Positions 38,165 to 46,523 of a stretch of DNA of 64,000 nucleotides are shown piece after piece. Position 1 is the stretch's first letter, and each line of letters opens with the position of its first letter. The notes below the pieces were generated by a model. It worked only from the letters and a program-made list of their open reading frames with translations, had not been told where the DNA came from and made no database searches. Origin of the DNA: Candidatus Hadersleviella danica. GTDB taxonomy: Bacteria; Chloroflexota; Anaerolineae; Promineifilales; Promineifilaceae. The translations under genes and the position numbers were made by a program. Location: assembly GCA_016711405.1 (NCBI GenBank), contig JADJSZ010000014.1, forward strand, positions 18,986 to 82,985. The letters are read 5' to 3'.

Positions 38165-38265
38165 AGGAAGTAAGACTCGAGTAATTAGTAAGTAGTAAAT
38201 AGTAAATAGTAAGTAGTTCACTACTCACTATTCACTAACCACTATTCACTAACCACTCCTCCCTC
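38165..38265. repeat. AGTAAAT and CACTAAC heptamer repeats
   Basis: AGTAAAT/AGTAAGT words are followed by CACTATT/CACTAAC words. The two families are roughly complementary and may fold in the pst leader RNA. Confidence 0.8.
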
Positions 38266-38307
38266 CAGCAAGCAATCTAGCAAACTGTTATTCGTCTAGG
38301 AGAAGAA

Positions 38308-39417
38308 ATGCGTTTAAGAATTACGATTTTGACCTTGGCTTTGATGAGCCTTTTGATAGCGGCTTGCACGAGTGCGCCGCAAGCGATTGAACAACCAGAG
38401 GCCACGGCCGCCCCCGCCGAGCAAGCGGAAGCCACGGCCGTTCCCGAAGAAGCACCAGCGGAAGAACCCACGGCCGCGCCTGTGGAAACCGAAGAAGAAA
38501 TGACGGGCACGATGCTCCCCGAAGTGAACCCGCTCGAAGTGACAGGCGACATTGTCAGCGCGGGTAGCTCCACTGTCTTCCCGCTCAGCGAAGCGATGGC
38601 CGTGCGTTTCCGCGACGAAGGGTATGCGGGCAACATCACCATTGACAGCATCGGCACGGGCGCTGGTTTCGAGCGGTTCTGTGTGGCGGGTGAGAGCGAC
38701 ATCTCCAACGCCAGTCGGCCGATTAAGGACAGCGAAATCGAATCTTGCCGTGCCATCGGCCGTGAACCCCTCGAGTTCCGCGTCGGCACAGATGCACTGG
38801 CCGTCGTCGTCAGCTCCGAGAACGATTTCGCCACCGATATCACCATGGAAGAGTTGGCCCTGCTGTTCAGCACGGCCGCCAATTGGTCTGATGTGCGCCC
38901 CGAATGGCCCAACGAACCCATCCTGCGCTTCAGCCCCGGCACCGACAGCGGTACCTTCGACTACTTCATCGAAGCAGTTTTCGACGAAGATGAAGAACCC
39001 ATCCTCTCGGCCGAGCGTTTGCAACTGAGCGAAGATGACAACGTGTTGGTGCAAGGTGTGGAAGGCTCCCCCTACGCCATCGGCTACTTCGGTTACGCTT
39101 ACTACCAAGAAAACGCTGACCGTCTGCACGTGTTAGCTATCAATGGCGTGGAAGGCTCGCCCGAGAATGTGGACGCTGGGACATACGTCTTGGCTCGCCC
39201 CATTTTCATCTACTCCACCGCCCAAATTATGCAAGAGAAGCCCCAAGTGGCCGCCTTCATCAATTTCTACTTGACCTATGTCAACGAAGAGATTTTTAAC
39301 GTTGGCTACTATCCTGCGCCTGCCGACGCATTGGAAGTTGCCAAAGCAAAGCTGGTTGGATGGTATTTCGGCCGAAGTGACGGAAATGCCAGGAGGAGAG
39401 CATGCCGAAGAAAATAG
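38308..39417 (+). CDS. pstS: Phosphate-binding lipoprotein PstS, first copy
   Basis: PstS captures phosphate outside the membrane for the PstCAB transporter. The lipobox is LMSLLIAAC, followed by an Ala/Glu/Pro spacer. The binding-protein core shows AGSSTVFPLSEAMAVRF, SIGTGAGFERFC, DISNASRPIKDSE, VGTDALAVVVS, SPGTDSGTFDYF and PYAIGYFGYAYY. The last 20 or so residues (WYFGRSDGNARR...) are out of frame; another frame reads WISAEVTEMPGGEHAEEN and leads towards the second copy. The two copies could therefore form one two-domain protein if the shifts are errors. GGAGAAG precedes the ATG. Confidence 0.93.
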   Translation: MRLRITILTLALMSLLIAACTSAPQAIEQPEATAAPAEQAEATAVPEEAPAEEPTAAPVETEEEMTGTMLPEVNPLEVTGDIVSAGSSTVFPLSEAMAVRFRDEGYAGNITIDSIGTGAGFERFCVAGESDISNASRPIKDSEIESCRAIGREPLEFRVGTDALAVVVSSENDFATDITMEELALLFSTAANWSDVRPEWPNEPILRFSPGTDSGTFDYFIEAVFDEDEEPILSAERLQLSEDDNVLVQGVEGSPYAIGYFGYAYYQENADRLHVLAINGVEGSPENVDAGTYVLARPIFIYSTAQIMQEKPQVAAFINFYLTYVNEEIFNVGYYPAPADALEVAKAKLVGWYFGRSDGNARRRACRRK

Positions 39418-40282
39418 GGCAGATGCTTCCCGAAGTGAACCCGCTCGAAGTGACGGGCGATATTGTCAGCGCGGGTAGCTCGACCGTGTTCCCGCTCAGC
39501 GAAGCGATGGCCGTGCGGTTCCGCGACGAAGGGTACGCGGACAACATCACCATTGACAGCATCGGCACGGGCGCTGGTTTCGAGCGGTTCTGTGTGGCTG
39601 GTGAGAGCGATATCTCCAACGCCAGTCGGCCGATTAAGGACACTGAAATCGAATCTTGCCAAGCCATCGGCCGTGAACCCCTCGAGTTCCGCGTCGGCAC
39701 AGATGCACTGGCCGTCGTGGTTAGCCCGAGAACGATTTCGCCACCGATATGACGATGGAAGAGTTGGCGTACTGCTGTTCCAGCACGGCCGCCAATTGGT
39801 CCGATGTGCGCCCCGAATGGCCCAACGAACCCATCCTGCGCTTCAGCCCCGGCACCGACAGCGGTACTTTCGATTACTTCATCGAAGCGGTTTTTGAGAG
39901 CGAAGAAGAACCCATTCTCTCGGCCGAGCGTTTGCAATTGAGCGAAGATGACAACGTGTTGGTGCAAGGTGTGGAAGGCTCCCCCTACGCCATCGGCTAC
40001 TTCGGGTTTGCCTACTACCAAGAAAACGCCGACCGCTTGCACGTGTTGTCCATCAATGGCGTGGAAGGCTCTGCTGAAAATGTGGACGCTGGGACATATG
40101 TCTTGGCTCGCCCCATTTTCATCTACTCCACGGCCGAAATTATGCAAGAGAAGCCCCAAGTGGCCGCCTTCATCAATTTCTACCTGACCTATGTCAACGA
40201 GGAAATCTTCACTGTGGGTTACTACCCCGCTCCTGTGGATGCTCTCAACCAAGCCAAACAAAACTGGCTCGACGCGCAATAG
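39402..40282 (+). CDS. Second PstS copy in tandem, no signal peptide, frameshifted
   Basis: It is nearly identical at the DNA level to the core of the first copy, from LPEVNPLEVTGDIVSAGSS to the C-terminus, so the duplication is recent. It has no signal peptide or lipobox of its own. The upstream sequence resembles the linker EEMTG-T-MLPEVNP of copy one. A shift near 39730-39750 separates the two halves (39402-39752 and 39749-40282). Without export it could not work alone; as a second domain fused to copy one it could. It ends in NQAKQNWLDAQ, a normal PstS end. Confidence 0.8.
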
Positions 40283-40362
40283 GCTATAAGCCGTAAGCCA
40301 TAAGCTGTAAGCCGTAAGCCAATCGCATTTAGCTTACGGCTTAGCTTAGCTCCAAGGTCCCT
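40283..40362. repeat. TAAGCCG heptamer repeat, inverted pair
   Basis: GCCGTAAGCCATAAGCTGTA words are followed by TTAGCTTACGGCTTAGC, their complement, in the pstS-pstC gap. Confidence 0.85.
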
Positions 40363-40371
40363 GAGAAAATT

Positions 40372-41333
40372 ATGCAAGCTGATATGATTCACTCGCCAGT
40401 TCCCACCACGCCCCTAGCGAATCCCAGCACGGCCGCCCCTTTTAAAAAGCAAATGCGCCCCGGCGAAGCCTTGATTCAGGGCTTCCTTTTCATTTGTGGC
40501 ACTATTTCCATTTTAACGACCATTGGCATTGTCTATGTCCTCGGCCGTGAATCGTTCCTTTTCTTTGCCACCGATGAGGTTTCACTGGTGGAGTTTTTTA
40601 CCACCACCACATGGCAACCTGCCATTGGCCAATTTGGCATCTGGCCTTGCTCAACGCCACCATGATGACCACCACTATTGCGATGGTGGTCGCGTTGCCC
40701 TTGGGCATGGGGGCGGCCATTTACCTGAGCGAATACGCCAGTGCGCGGGTACGCAATACGCTTAAACCCGTTTTAGAAGTGTTGGCGGGTGTGCCGACGG
40801 TGGTGTATGGCTATTTTGCCCTCTCGTTTATGACCCCCCTCTTGCGGGATGTTTTTGGGAGTGACACCGTCGAAATTTACAACACCGCCTCGGCGGGTTT
40901 GGTGATGGGCATTCTCATTTTGCCGCTGGTCTGCTCCATGAGCGAGGATGCGTTGAGTGCTGTGCCCCGTTCGTTGCGCGAAGCGGCTTATGCGCTGGGG
41001 GCGACGAAGCTGGAGACGGCCACCAAAATTGTGTTCCCGGCCGCGCTGTCGGGGATTACAGCGGCCGTTATCATCGCCCTCTCCCGCGCCATTGGCGAAA
41101 CGATGATTGTGGCCATTGCCGCTGGGGCTGGTTCGGCGTTTACATTTAATCCGTTCCAAGCGGCCGAAACCATGACAGGCCACATCGTCCGCATCAGCGG
41201 CGGCGACCTGAGCTACGACACCATTGACTACAACAGCATCTTCGCCATCGCCATGATGCTCTTCCTGATGACCCTCGCCCTGAACATCATCAGCCAGCGC
41301 GTCGTGCGCCGCTTCCGCGAGCAATATGAATAG
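40372..41333 (+). CDS. pstC: Phosphate ABC transporter permease PstC, one frameshift
   Basis: PstC is one of the two membrane subunits of the phosphate importer. The N-terminal part has a membrane helix (GFLFICGTISILTTIGIVYVL) and WQPAIGQFGIWPL. After a one-base shift near 40645 it continues LLNATMMTTTIAMVVALPLGMGAAIYLSEYAS, the permease loop EAAYALGATKLETATKIVFPAALSG and SRAIGETMIVAIAAG. The order after pstS and before pstA is canonical. Confidence 0.92.
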
Positions 41334-41335
41334 AG

Positions 41336-41405
41336 CCATAGGCCGTAAGCTGTAAGCCATAAGCTAGAGTTGCTTACGGCTTACAGCTTATGGCTTACGG
41401 CTAAA
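41336..41405. repeat. TAAGCCG heptamer repeat, inverted pair
   Basis: GCCGTAAGCTGTAAGCCATAAGC is mirrored by GCTTACGGCTTACAGCTTATGGC after a 7-base loop, filling the pstC-pstA gap. Confidence 0.88.
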
Positions 41406-41412
41406 CAACCCT

Positions 41413-42675
41413 ATGAACACCAACGCCACTCATTCCTCCACGCCATCTGCCCCACTGGTTATGGATCCCCAACTCGACCGCCGCCATCGGCGGGGGTTGA
41501 TAGGGCGCGTTATTTTTATGGCCTCTATTGGGGTCGCCATTCTCGCCCTGTTCGCCTTGCTCTATAACATCTTCAACCAATCCTTTGGCTTGGTCATCTA
41601 TGTCAGCAAAATCCAGCCCGACACTTTGGCTAGTGTCCCCTTGGACGAACTCTCCCGCGATGAGTTGGTTGAAATTTTGGAAGCCAATGTTTCTGCTGGC
41701 CTCTTCCGCCGCTTTGAGAGCGAAGTGCCTATGGCAGAACGTTCCCAAGCGGATGTGTTAGAGCTGGTGCTGGAGCGGGTGGTTGAGCCAGAAATCGTGG
41801 AAGTCCACGGCCTGCAAGACTCTTTGCTGAACCAGCGGGAAATTTTGGCCAACGCGGCCGAGAAATACGACCGCCCCTCTTACGAATTTCGCTCGTGGGT
41901 CTCGCCCAATTTTATAACCAGCCCCCAATCGAATGAACCGCAGTTTGCGGGGATTCGCACGGCCATTCTTGGCTCGTTGTGGGTCATCGCCATCACCATT
42001 GCCACATCGTTTCCCATTGGGGTTGGCGCGGCCGTCTATCTGGAAGAATACGCCTCGGATAACTGGCTCAATCGCATTATCCAGACCAATATCAACAATT
42101 TGGCGGGGGTTCCTTCCATTATTTATGGCATTTTGGGCTTGGCCATTTTTGTGCGTTTGCTGGAGCCATTAACGAGTGGGGCGGCGTTTGGGGTGTTGGA
42201 AAGTGGCACGACGGCCAACGGCCGTACCATTCTCTCGGCGGGTCTCACCTTGGCCTTGTTGGTCTTGCCGCTCATCATCATCAACGCCCAAGAGGCGATT
42301 CGGGCCGTGCCCAGTTCGTTGCGCCAAGCCAGCTATGGCTTGGGGGCGACCAAATGGCAGACGATTTGGCACCATGTCTTGCCCACTGCTTTGCCGGGCA
42401 TTCTCACGGGAACCATTTTGGCCATGTCGCGTGCCTTGGGCGAGACGGCTCCGCTGGTGGTGGTGGGGGCTTCCACGTTTATTCCCGTGGACCCCAGCGG
42501 CCCCTTTTCCAAATTTACCACCTTGCCCATCCAGATTTACCAGTGGACTTCACGGCCGCAAGAATCCTTCCGCTTCATCGCAGGGGCGGCCATCGTCGTC
42601 CTGATGGCTCTCCTGCTCATGCTGAACACCACAGCCATTATTCTGCGCAACAAATACTCCCGCAAATTGGCGTAG
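41413..42675 (+). CDS. pstA: Phosphate ABC transporter permease PstA with a long extracytoplasmic insertion
   Basis: This is the second permease subunit. After the first helix (IFMASIGVAILALFALLYNIF) about 110 charged residues follow (SVPLDELSRDELVEILEANV...EILANAAEKYDRPSYEFRSW). The usual core comes next: GIRTAILGSLWVIAITIATSFPIGVGAAVYLEEYA, NNLAGVPSIIYGILGLAIFV, SYGLGATKWQTIWHHVLPTALPG and SRALGETAPLVVVGAS. The insertion makes it longer than the common bacterial PstA of about 300 residues. It may contact the tandem PstS. The frame is intact. Confidence 0.93.
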   Translation: MNTNATHSSTPSAPLVMDPQLDRRHRRGLIGRVIFMASIGVAILALFALLYNIFNQSFGLVIYVSKIQPDTLASVPLDELSRDELVEILEANVSAGLFRRFESEVPMAERSQADVLELVLERVVEPEIVEVHGLQDSLLNQREILANAAEKYDRPSYEFRSWVSPNFITSPQSNEPQFAGIRTAILGSLWVIAITIATSFPIGVGAAVYLEEYASDNWLNRIIQTNINNLAGVPSIIYGILGLAIFVRLLEPLTSGAAFGVLESGTTANGRTILSAGLTLALLVLPLIIINAQEAIRAVPSSLRQASYGLGATKWQTIWHHVLPTALPGILTGTILAMSRALGETAPLVVVGASTFIPVDPSGPFSKFTTLPIQIYQWTSRPQESFRFIAGAAIVVLMALLLMLNTTAIILRNKYSRKLA

Positions 42676-42762
42676 ATAGTGGTTAGTGAGGAGTGGTTAG
42701 TGGTTAGTGAAATGCGCCACTCGCCACTATAATCACTCGCCACTAGCCACTTGCCCTTAACC
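42676..42762. repeat. AGTGGTT / CACTCGC heptamer repeats, inverted
   Basis: AGTGGTTAGTGAGGAGTGGTTAG words are followed by complementary CCACTCGCCACTA words in the pstA-pstB gap. Confidence 0.85.
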
Positions 42763-42765
42763 ACT

Positions 42766-43620
42766 ATGAACGTTATGACTGAACCTCAAATCAAAGCCAA
42801 AGCCCAAACAGCGACTCGTGAGTTTGCGCCCCACCATAACCCTGCCCCACCAGCGGCCGATGTGATTCAGGTGAAAGATGTGGAGATTTTTTACGGCAAG
42901 TTTCGAGCCGTCAAACACATCAACCTCGGCATTCCCCAAAACAAAATTAGTGCGTTTATTGGCCCTTCGGGGTGTGGCAAAAGTACCCTCCTCCGCGCCT
43001 TTAACCGTATGAACGACCTGATTGATGGGTCGCACATTAAGGGGGAGATTTTGCTGAACGGGCAGAATTTGTACGCGGCCGATGTGGATCCCGTCGAAGT
43101 GCGCCGTCGCGTCGGCATGGTTTTCCAAAAACCAAACCCCTTCCCCAAAAGCATCTACGACAACGTCGCATGGGGAGCTAAAATCAACGGTTTCAAGGGG
43201 GATATGGATGCCCTCGTTGAGCAATCTTTGCGCGGGGCGGCCTTGTGGGATGAGGTGAAGGACAAGCTCGGCCAGAGCGGCCTTTCTCTCTCAGGTGGCC
43301 AGCAACAACGGCTGTGCATCGCCCGTGCCATTGCCATCAAGCCCGAAATTATCCTGATGGACGAACCCTGCTCCGCGCTTGACCCTGTCGCTACCCTTAA
43401 AATCGAAGAACTGATGCGCCAATTGGCGCAAGAGTACACGATTGTCATTGTGACCCACAACATGCAACAAGCGGCTCGCGCCTCCGATTACACCGCCTTT
43501 TTAATGATGGATAGTGAAGATAGGGCTGGTCATTTGGTGGAATATGGCCCCACCTCGCAAATGTTCACCAACCCCAAACACGAACAAACCGAGGCGTATA
43601 TCACAGGACGGTTTGGTTAG
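42766..43620 (+). CDS. pstB: Phosphate ABC transporter ATPase PstB
   Basis: PstB powers phosphate import by ATP hydrolysis. Motifs are Walker A GPSGCGKST (about 66-74), Q-loop VFQKPNPFP, signature LSGGQQQR, Walker B IILMDEPCSALDP and H-loop VIVTHNMQQA. The ATG at 42766 is the first after the repeat array; the ATG at 42775 is an alternative. The N-terminal 30 residues form a variable tail. Intact frame and normal order. Confidence 0.96.
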   Translation: MNVMTEPQIKAKAQTATREFAPHHNPAPPAADVIQVKDVEIFYGKFRAVKHINLGIPQNKISAFIGPSGCGKSTLLRAFNRMNDLIDGSHIKGEILLNGQNLYAADVDPVEVRRRVGMVFQKPNPFPKSIYDNVAWGAKINGFKGDMDALVEQSLRGAALWDEVKDKLGQSGLSLSGGQQQRLCIARAIAIKPEIILMDEPCSALDPVATLKIEELMRQLAQEYTIVIVTHNMQQAARASDYTAFLMMDSEDRAGHLVEYGPTSQMFTNPKHEQTEAYITGRFG

Positions 43621-43680
43621 GCTACAAGCCATAAGCTGTAAGCCGTAAGCCGTACTTTCCACTCAGCACTCAGCACTCCT
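43621..43680. repeat. TAAGCCG and TCAGCAC heptamer repeats
   Basis: Two word families stand side by side in the 60-base pstB-phoU gap. Confidence 0.85.
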
Positions 43681-44337
43681 ATGCAACGTACACGTTTTGA
43701 AGAACAACTTGACCATTTAAGCGATGAGACGGTGAAATTGGGCTTGCAGGTACACCAGAACCTCGGCCGTAGCATTGCCGCCCTCCTTGACCGCGACATG
43801 GCGTATGCCCATTACCTCATTCAGGCGGACAAAGAGATTAACGCCACCCACAAGCGGATTGTCTTAGATAGCCTGAGCATGATTGCCACCCAGCAACCCA
43901 CGGCCGGGGATTTGCGCCGCATCGCCGCCCTTATGGAAATTTCCCGCGAATTGGAGCGGATGCACGACTACGTGAAGGGCATTGGCAAAATTAGCGTGGC
44001 CATCGGCGACCAACCCCTTGTACCCAACATGGTCGGCTTGCTCTCCGAGCTGGCCAAAATCTCCACGGGGATGTTGTACCAAGCGGTAGATGCGTTTGCC
44101 AAGCGCAACGCCCCCTTGGCGCAAGCCATCCGCCACACCGATGACCAAGCCGATGCTTTGTATGACCAAATCTATGAGGTGATGATTGCCTACCTGCTGG
44201 AGAATCCCCAAGAAGTAGCCTGTGCCAGCAAGCTGGAATGGGCGGCTCACAACTACGAACGGGTCGCCGACCGTTCGCTGAACATTGGCGAGTGGGTGGT
44301 GTATATGGTGGAAGGGACGTATGGGAAATTAGGCTAA
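43681..44337 (+). CDS. phoU: Phosphate transport regulator PhoU
   Basis: PhoU links PstB to the PhoR kinase and lowers signalling when phosphate is plentiful. The 218-residue protein has two repeats of a three-helix bundle, with the metal-binding signatures EISRELERMHDYVKGIGK and ELEWAAHNYERVADRSLNIGEW-like KLEWAAHNYERVADRS. Length and position after pstB are normal. Confidence 0.95.
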   Translation: MQRTRFEEQLDHLSDETVKLGLQVHQNLGRSIAALLDRDMAYAHYLIQADKEINATHKRIVLDSLSMIATQQPTAGDLRRIAALMEISRELERMHDYVKGIGKISVAIGDQPLVPNMVGLLSELAKISTGMLYQAVDAFAKRNAPLAQAIRHTDDQADALYDQIYEVMIAYLLENPQEVACASKLEWAAHNYERVADRSLNIGEWVVYMVEGTYGKLG

Positions 44338-44430
44338 AGATAGAGACGAGAGATAGAGATAGAGAGGAACTTAGTTGGCTAGCCTATCGTGTTTTCTCTA
44401 TCTCTATCTCTACACTCTATCTTCCCCCAA
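44338..44430. repeat. AGATAGAG / CTCTATCT inverted repeat
   Basis: GAGAGATAGAGATAGAGAGG and CTCTATCTCTATCTCTAC form long complementary arms around a loop of about 35 bases between phoU and the third pstS. Confidence 0.85.
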
Positions 44431-44434
44431 ACTC

Positions 44435-45471
44435 ATGGTCATTGATAGACAACTCCTCCTTTTGTTCGTGGTTGGGATGCTCACGGCTGGGTTGTGGGCT
44501 TGCACCCAGCCGCAGGCTGTCGCCGTGGATACGCCAGTGCCTATTCCGACAATGACCGCTATCCCACAGGCTACGGCCGTGCCCAGTACCATCACCCAAC
44601 TCGACCAAGTGGCCTTGCCCCCTGTGGATTGGGCGGCCGTGGAGGGCGATGTGGCCGTGTTGGGTAGCTCCACCGTTTACCCCCTCACCCAACACCTTGC
44701 CCAGCAATTGCAAGAAGCGGGTTTTAGGGGCCATGTGGCGGTGGAAAGCATTGGTACGGGGGCGGGTTTTGAGATGTTTTGCAACAGCGGGCAGGGGGAT
44801 GTGGTCAATGCCAGTCGGCCGATTCGGGTGACTGAGATTCAGGCGTGTGAGGCCAACGGCCGCCCACCCATCGAATTTCGGGTGGGCACGGATGCGTTGG
44901 CGGTCGTGGTCAGCCAACAAAACGGGTTTGCCACCGATGTGACACAAGCGGAATTGCGCCACCTGTTTAGCACGGCCGAAACATGGGCCGATGTGCGCCC
45001 ATCTTGGCCAGCCGAACCCATCTTGCGCTTTATTCCCGCACAGATAGCGGCACATTTGATTATTTTGCGGAAGAGGTGTTTGAGAGCAACCCTCGGCCAT
45101 TGCTCTCCGCCAGCAATTTGGTGACCAGCGAAGATGACAACGAGTTAGTGCGTGGGGTGGAAAGCAGTCCCTATGCTGTTGGCTTTTTTGGGTATGCTTA
45201 TTACCAAGCGGAGGCGGCCGAGTTACGGCCGTTGGCCATTGAGGGGATTTTGCCGACTGGCCAAGCCGTCGAGACAGGTGTTTACCCGCTGGCACGGCCG
45301 CTTTTTATCTACAGCACGGCCGAAATTATGCAGAACAAACCCCAAGTAGCCGCTTTTATCAACTACTACCTGACCCATGTCAGCGAAGAAATTATCGCGG
45401 TAGGCTATTTTCCCATCAGCGAAGAGCAGTTGGCGGTGGCCAAACTGGCGTGGTTAGTGGGCAATGAGTAA
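44435..45471 (+). CDS. Third PstS-type phosphate-binding lipoprotein, frameshifted
   Basis: The lipoprotein signal starts at 44435 (MVIDRQLLLLFVVGMLTAGLWAC). The core is diverged from copies one and two: LGSSTVYPLTQHLAQQLQ, SIGTGAGFEMFCNSG, VVNASRPIRVTEIQ and GTDALAVVVSQQNGF. After a shift near 45040 it reads TDSGTFDYFAEEVFES and YAVGFFGYAYYQAEA. It may bind phosphate with another affinity. It closes the pst cluster. Confidence 0.88.
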
Positions 45472-45585
45472 GGGCGTTACTCGTTATTCGGGGTAGCCTT
45501 TTTACAAATTTTGACAAGGGACTTGGGACGCTTGTGGCCTCCAGTCCCTTGTCCTCAGTCCCCCGTCCAAAATTGAACCATGCCG
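45472..45585. repeat. GTTACTC words and GGGACTT/AGTCCC words
   Basis: An imperfect inverted repeat (ACAAGGGACTTGGGAC with CCAGTCCCTTGTCC) lies between convergent genes and may serve as a terminator for both. Confidence 0.7.
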
Positions 45586-46461
45586 TTATTTGGGTTGAGG
45601 GGAAATCGTACTTTGTTTGTAAACGATGGCCGAACCCAGAGCCAACACGCTAAAAGCGATGAGATAAGAAACAGGGATGGGCTTGCCCACCAACCCATGC
45701 CACAAACTGGCCACCGCAATCCCCACGCCATAGGTGGTGAGCATGGCCAGCATGACCACGGCCGTATCGGCCGCTTTTTGGCCATACCACGCTCCCACCC
45801 CAAGCGCCAAGAGCATTACCCCAATCAATTGGCTGGTCAGCCAATCGCCCGGCCACACCCATACCCATGCCCATGGCCCTGCATCGGTGGCGCAAAGGGC
45901 GATGCCCCACAAGGTTGTTAACAGAGCCACGGCCGTTAACCAATAACGCGTCAATGGTGGGGCAGGCACAACAGGCGGCTCATCCACCAGCAACTTGGGT
46001 TGCCAAATGAGATAGCCCACCGTGGTCACGCTCATTCCCCCAGCAATGATTATAAAGGCATACGTAATCGGGGCGGCAAAATCGAAGCGGTCGAGGTGGA
46101 AGACAAACATAGCCACCACCAGCGGGGCAAGGTAGATGAACAACAGCAAGAGTAGAAGCCGAATACGGCCGTAGGTCGGCCGTTTCAGTGCCAACCAACT
46201 GGCCACCATAAACGCCCAGCCCGCGGAAGCCAACATGCGCCCCGCTAACGGCGGCAAATCCCACGAGAAACTGCGCGGCTCATCTAACCACCAAAACGGG
46301 CTTCCAATTAGCCCACCCATGCCTGTCAGAATGACCAACAGGAGCAAACCACGGCCAGCAAGTGAGAGGTGGGTATGCGGCCGTATCCATTGTTCATATC
46401 CCCAACTCACCCCACCCAGCAACAAACCTAACCCAAGTAATTGTAAAAGCAAGTCAAACAT
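45586..46461 (-). CDS. Multi-pass membrane protein of unknown function
   Basis: I do not recognise the family. The 291-residue protein has about eight hydrophobic segments (for example LLLLVILTGMGGLIGSPFWW, LLLLLLFIYLAPLVVAMFVF and MLLALGVGAWYG). One short hydrophilic loop is near the middle (QPKLLVDEPPVVPAPPLTR). There is no obvious catalytic motif or known transporter signature. It stands downstream of metG on the same strand but is separated by a terminator. Confidence 0.7.
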   Translation of the reverse strand: MFDLLLQLLGLGLLLGGVSWGYEQWIRPHTHLSLAGRGLLLLVILTGMGGLIGSPFWWLDEPRSFSWDLPPLAGRMLASAGWAFMVASWLALKRPTYGRIRLLLLLLFIYLAPLVVAMFVFHLDRFDFAAPITYAFIIIAGGMSVTTVGYLIWQPKLLVDEPPVVPAPPLTRYWLTAVALLTTLWGIALCATDAGPWAWVWVWPGDWLTSQLIGVMLLALGVGAWYGQKAADTAVVMLAMLTTYGVGIAVASLWHGLVGKPIPVSYLIAFSVLALGSAIVYKQSTISPQPK

Positions 46462-46476
46462 CGCTATCTACTCCTG

Positions 46477-46507
46477 AAAAAAAAGACCCCCCACTCAGGG
46501 AGGTCTT
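46477..46507 (-). terminator. Terminator of metG
   Basis: Read on the minus strand, AAGACCTCCCT and GGGGGGTCTT form a stem with one mismatch, followed by eight T residues. It lies 17 bases after the metG stop codon. Confidence 0.88.
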
Positions 46508-46523
46508 GGGTTGATTGGTTCGC

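Noticed and set aside
38110..38300. Riboswitch in the pst leader
   Set aside because: Only word repeats and short stems are visible; no known riboswitch consensus was recognised.
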